Origin: Trebonia sp036509215
Lineage (GTDB): Bacteria; Actinomycetota; Actinomycetes; Streptosporangiales; Streptosporangiaceae
Assembly (NCBI GenBank): GCA_036509215.1
Contig: DATCGA010000220.1
Span: 1-47,761 of the forward strand
Direction of reading: 5' to 3'
DNA length: 47,761 bases
Shown: piece after piece, positions 44,907-47,761 of the stretch
Layout: each line of letters opens with the position of its first letter
Numbering within the stretch: position 1 is the first letter of the stretch
Notes under the pieces: generated by a model
The model's input: only the letters and a program-made list of their open reading frames with translations
What the model was told of the DNA's origin: nothing
Database searches by the model: none
Program-made: the position numbers and the translations under genes

Positions 44907-46280
44907 ATGGGTTTTGATCTCGGCGCCGAACTCTCGGCCGTGCGCGGCCAGGGCTACGACCTGCACAGCAAGTACCTGAACCCGCAGCTGCCACGCACGC
45001 TGCGGACCATCGGCTTCGACAAGGACTACGTGCGGGGCGAGGGCGCCTACCTGTACGACGCCGAGGGGAACGCCTACGCGGACTTCCTGGCCGGGTTCGG
45101 GGTGTTCGCGGCCGGGCGGTCCCACCCGGTGATCAAGAAGGCGCTGCACGACGCGCTCGACATGGACTTCGCCGCCTGGACCCAGTTCGACTGCCAGCCG
45201 ATCGCCGGCCTGCTGGCGCAGCGGCTGATCGCCAAGACGCCCGGCCTCGACCGGGTGTTCTTCTGCAGCAGCGGCACCGAGGCGGTTGAGTCGGCCCTGA
45301 AGTTCGCCCGCCACGCCACCGGCAAGGGCCGCGTCATCTACGCCCATCACGGGTTCCACGGGCTGACCGCGGGCTCGCTGTCGGTCAACGGGGCCGAGGA
45401 GTTCCGGCGCGGCTTCGGGCCGCTGCTGCCGGGGACCGAGATCCCGCTCGGCGACCTCGCCGCGCTCGACGCCGAGCTGCGCAAGGGCGACGTGGCGGCG
45501 ATGATCATCGAGCCGGTCCAGGGCCACGGGGTGATGATGCCGCCGGCCGGGTTCCTGCCGGAGGCCAAGGCGCTCCTGCAGAAGCATGGCGCGCTGCTGA
45601 TCTGCGACGAGGTGCAGGCGGGGCTGGGCCGCAGCGGCAAGTTCTACTCCTACCAGCACGACGACGTCCAGCCGGACATCGTCACCGTGGCCAAGGCGCT
45701 CTCCGGCGGCTACGTGCCGATCGGCGCGATGATCACCACGGACAAGATCTACTCCTCGGTCTACTCCTCGATGGACAAGCTCATGGTCCACTCGACCACC
45801 TACAAGGGCGGTCCGCTGGCGATGGCGGCCGGGCTCGCGTCGCTGGCCGTCATCGAGGACGAGGGCCTGGTCGGGAACGCCGCCCGGCGGGGCGATGAGC
45901 TGATGCGCGGCCTCGAGGGGCTGCGGGCCAAGTACGACCTGATCGCCGACGTGCGCGGTCGCGGGCTGATCATCGGCATCGAGTTCGGCCGGCCGTCGGG
46001 CATCAAGGCCAGGGCCGGCTGGGCGATGCTGCAGAAGGCGCGGGTCGGCCTGTTCGCGCAGATGGTCGTCGTCGCGCTGTTCCAGCGGCACCGGATTCTG
46101 ACCCAGGTGTCCGGCGACCACATGGAAGTGATCAAGCTGATCCCGCCCCTCATGATCGGGGACGCCGAGGTCAAGCTGTTCATCGACGGCCTGGCCGACG
46201 TTCTCGAGGACGCCTCCAAGGGGTCCGGCCTGATGTGGGACTTCGGGCGGACGCTGATCAAGTCGGCCGTCAGGTCCTGA
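44907..46280 (+). CDS. Class III PLP aminotransferase (HpnO-like)
   Basis: A 457-residue fold-type I aminotransferase. The PLP lysine is Lys263 in VTVAKALSGGYVPIGA, phosphate-binding SSGTEAVESALKFARHATG, and ICDEVQAGLGRSG carries the cofactor Asp. The pattern (YAHHGFHGLTAGSLSVNGAEEFRRGFGPLLPG) is close to my memory of HpnO, which makes aminobacteriohopanetriol, but other class III enzymes (acetylornithine, diaminobutyrate) are possible. The C-terminus ends LMWDFGRTLIKSAVRS. The ATG at 44907 is leaderless. The 3' end overlaps the convergent ispD-like gene by 11 nt. Confidence 0.88.
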   Translation: MGFDLGAELSAVRGQGYDLHSKYLNPQLPRTLRTIGFDKDYVRGEGAYLYDAEGNAYADFLAGFGVFAAGRSHPVIKKALHDALDMDFAAWTQFDCQPIAGLLAQRLIAKTPGLDRVFFCSSGTEAVESALKFARHATGKGRVIYAHHGFHGLTAGSLSVNGAEEFRRGFGPLLPGTEIPLGDLAALDAELRKGDVAAMIIEPVQGHGVMMPPAGFLPEAKALLQKHGALLICDEVQAGLGRSGKFYSYQHDDVQPDIVTVAKALSGGYVPIGAMITTDKIYSSVYSSMDKLMVHSTTYKGGPLAMAAGLASLAVIEDEGLVGNAARRGDELMRGLEGLRAKYDLIADVRGRGLIIGIEFGRPSGIKARAGWAMLQKARVGLFAQMVVVALFQRHRILTQVSGDHMEVIKLIPPLMIGDAEVKLFIDGLADVLEDASKGSGLMWDFGRTLIKSAVRS

Positions 46281-46965
46281 GCAGCGCCTCCGCTATGGGC
46301 AGGTCGGACGGGTAGGTGACCTTGATGTTGCGCTCGCTGCCCCGGACGATGTGGACGGGAACGTCCGGGAGGTAGCGGAGGACCACGCCGCAGTCGTCGG
46401 TCGGGGTGAAGGCCGGGTCGGCCGCGGCCAGGGCGTGCGCCCTGGCGATGGTCTCCAGGCGGAAGCCCTGCGGGGTCTGCGCCCGGTAGAGGGTCTCCCG
46501 CGGCGGGACGCTGGCGATCACGCCGTCGGCCACGACCAGGATCGTGTCCGAGGTCGGGACGGCGGTGCCGATCGCGTCGTGCTTCTCCAGCGCCGCCGCG
46601 CAGTCCGCGATGATCTGCTGGGTGACCAGCGGCCGGGCCGCATCGTGGAAGAGGACGCCGGTCTCCGCCTCCCGGTAGCGCCCGGCCAGGTACGCCAGCG
46701 CGTTGCGGACCGAGTCGGACCGGGTCACGCCGCCCTCGATGATCACGCTGACCTGGTCGCCGACGAGCTTCCTGGCCTCGGCGTGGTAGTCGGCAGGCAT
46801 GACGAGCAGGGTCTCGTCGATGCCGGGCGCCTCGGCGAACGCGCTGACGCAGTGCTCGACCAGCGTCCTTCCGGCCAGGGTGAGCAACTGCTTGGGCCGC
46901 GCGGCGCCGAACCGGGTGCCCACGCCGCCGCCTAGTACCACCGCCACCATCCGTGTCACCGTCAC
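46270..46965 (-). CDS. ispD: IspD/TarI-family cytidylyltransferase
   Basis: A 231-residue nucleotidyltransferase using CTP. The signature VAVVLGGGVGTRFGAARPKQLLTLAGRTLVEH, HDAARPLV and VPTSDTILVV are typical. The end NIKVTYPSDLPIAEALL resembles TarI (ribitol-5-phosphate) as much as IspD (methylerythritol-phosphate), where K-T-P-x-D-L is usual. Role: isoprenoid (MEP) synthesis, or teichoic/sugar-alcohol activation. The symbol is tentative. GTG 46965 has GGAGGT about 12 nt upstream; alternatives are GTG 46959 and ATG 46950. Divergent from the membrane protein at the right edge. Confidence 0.8.
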   Translation of the reverse strand: MTVTRMVAVVLGGGVGTRFGAARPKQLLTLAGRTLVEHCVSAFAEAPGIDETLLVMPADYHAEARKLVGDQVSVIIEGGVTRSDSVRNALAYLAGRYREAETGVLFHDAARPLVTQQIIADCAAALEKHDAIGTAVPTSDTILVVADGVIASVPPRETLYRAQTPQGFRLETIARAHALAAADPAFTPTDDCGVVLRYLPDVPVHIVRGSERNIKVTYPSDLPIAEALLRT

Positions 46966-47073
46966 ATCGGGGACTTTACCTCCGCGTGTCCCGATGCGGA
47001 TATCCACGACAGCGAGTGGACGCGCAGGTACGCTGGGGAAACCTCGTGCCTGGCGGGCAGGGAGAAGATCCGC

Positions 47074-47761
47074 ATGACCGCAGAGGAGCTAGCTGCCAGC
47101 CGGCGCTACGTCGGCCCGGTGGTGCGCCTGGCGATCGCGTGCCGGATTCCACCGGTGGCGATGGCCAGGATCTCCGTGGGGTTCGCGGTGATCGCGGCGG
47201 GCTGGCTCTCGCTCGGCTCGGCCCGGGCCGACGCGGTCGCGCTGGCGGCCGCGGTCGCGATCTTCGTCGCGGTCTACGTCGGCCAGGTGCTGGCCGAGGA
47301 GTCGCCCGCGTCCGCCGTCGACTGGGGGCTGACCGCGTGCGGCCTGCTGGCCGAGCTCTTCGTCTACGCCGGGATCGCCGCCGGGGTCACCCTGAAGACG
47401 GTCGGCGCCGCCCCGTCCGGGCCGGCCGGGGCGGCGCTGCGGGGGACGTTCGTGGCCGGGCTGGGCGGGGTGGGCGCCGCCGGGGTCTGGCGGCTCGCGG
47501 TCATCGCGGTGATCGTGGCCGCCCTGGTGCCGATGGCGGACATCTGCCTGCACGGCCCGTCCGACGCGGGGCGGCAGCCGAGGATCTTCGGCCCGTCGGC
47601 TGACGTGCGGCTGCCCGCGACCGTGGCCGTGGTGCTGCTCGGCGGCGTTCGGGCCGGGTTCCTGGCCGTGGTCGTGCTCGGCGTGGCCGCCCTCGGCGCG
47701 ATGATGATCGAGTCGCTGCGGCCGGGCTGGCGCCCGGTCGAGGTTCGCGGCTACCGCGGCG
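47074..47761 (+). CDS. Integral membrane protein (DUF5941-like), truncated by window edge
   Basis: A reading frame open to the end of the window with 229 codons visible and no stop. It begins MTAEELAASRRYVGPVVRLA at ATG 47074, with GGGAGAAG about 6 nt upstream. At least five hydrophobic helices are visible, with IRYVGPVVRL- and GPSADVRLPATVAVVLLGG-type segments recalling the conserved DUF5941 membrane domain found next to IspD/TarI-like genes and CDP-alcohol enzymes in actinobacteria. Function is unknown. A promoter for it may be TACGCT near 47030. The C-terminus is outside the window. Confidence 0.72.
   Translation, partial: MTAEELAASRRYVGPVVRLAIACRIPPVAMARISVGFAVIAAGWLSLGSARADAVALAAAVAIFVAVYVGQVLAEESPASAVDWGLTACGLLAELFVYAGIAAGVTLKTVGAAPSGPAGAALRGTFVAGLGGVGAAGVWRLAVIAVIVAALVPMADICLHGPSDAGRQPRIFGPSADVRLPATVAVVLLGGVRAGFLAVVVLGVAALGAMMIESLRPGWRPVEVRGYRG

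Overview
The window is high-GC, densely packed DNA of an actinobacterium. It carries mycothiol S-conjugate amidase (mca), a HspR-type HAIR operator in front of lon, many GTG starts and several apparent leaderless promoters (a TANNNT box 6-7 nt before the start codon). The bacterial Hen1-Pnkp RNA-repair pair is also present. I cannot name a genus from the sequence alone; a Streptosporangiales/Streptomyces-like soil actinomycete fits.

Layout. Positions 1-1.76 kb are visibly less GC-rich and look like the end of a surface-sugar or genomic-island region: a truncated rmlC-like epimerase, a NodB-type polysaccharide deacetylase, a decayed CelD-like GNAT gene and an odd tRNA gene. Positions 1.87-8.5 kb hold housekeeping metabolism: DUF4287, a thiolase with a perfect operator palindrome, the cbs-metB transsulfuration pair, a DUF2269 protein, a small Cys/His protein, a PPOX/F420-type flavoprotein and endonuclease V without a normal start codon. 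Positions 8.6-12.1 kb hold a MoxR-like AAA+ ATPase and VWA protein pair, divergent from threonine dehydratase. Next come a DHA2-type MFS exporter, greA, mca with a small membrane protein, an acidic protein, an unusual serS, a YdjM-like membrane protein, a DUF4389 protein, rhodanese, a RecQ helicase with a phosphoribosyltransferase-like tail, folB and HAIR-controlled lon. Positions 27.7-31.8 kb are a zinc regulon: zur, a Zur box, then znuA-znuC and two permeases.

Positions 31.9-37 kb contain a GGDEF diguanylate cyclase divergent from the hen1-pnkp operon, whose intergenic region holds two perfect palindromes. The rest carries a YyaL/DUF255 protein, an NlpC/P60 protein, a conserved hypothetical gene, a short-chain cis-prenyltransferase, PhoH2 (PIN plus PhoH ATPase) behind a hairpin-rich leader, a family 2 glycosyltransferase whose 5' end is occupied by a nested palindromic repeat, a class III aminotransferase (HpnO-like), an IspD/TarI-like cytidylyltransferase and a membrane protein cut by the right edge.

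Working together. Cbs and MetB-type enzymes move sulfur between methionine and cysteine. Zur controls zinc import through the znu operon. HspR probably controls lon. Hen1 and Pnkp repair RNA cut by ribotoxins: Pnkp heals and seals the ends, and Hen1 2'-O-methylates the junction so it cannot be cut again. No insertion sequence, integrase, CRISPR array or rRNA was seen. The system of greatest interest is the RNA-repair operon with its uncharacterised palindromic control region. Next are the anomalous UAA-anticodon tRNA, the non-canonical SerRS and the palindromic element in the glycosyltransferase.
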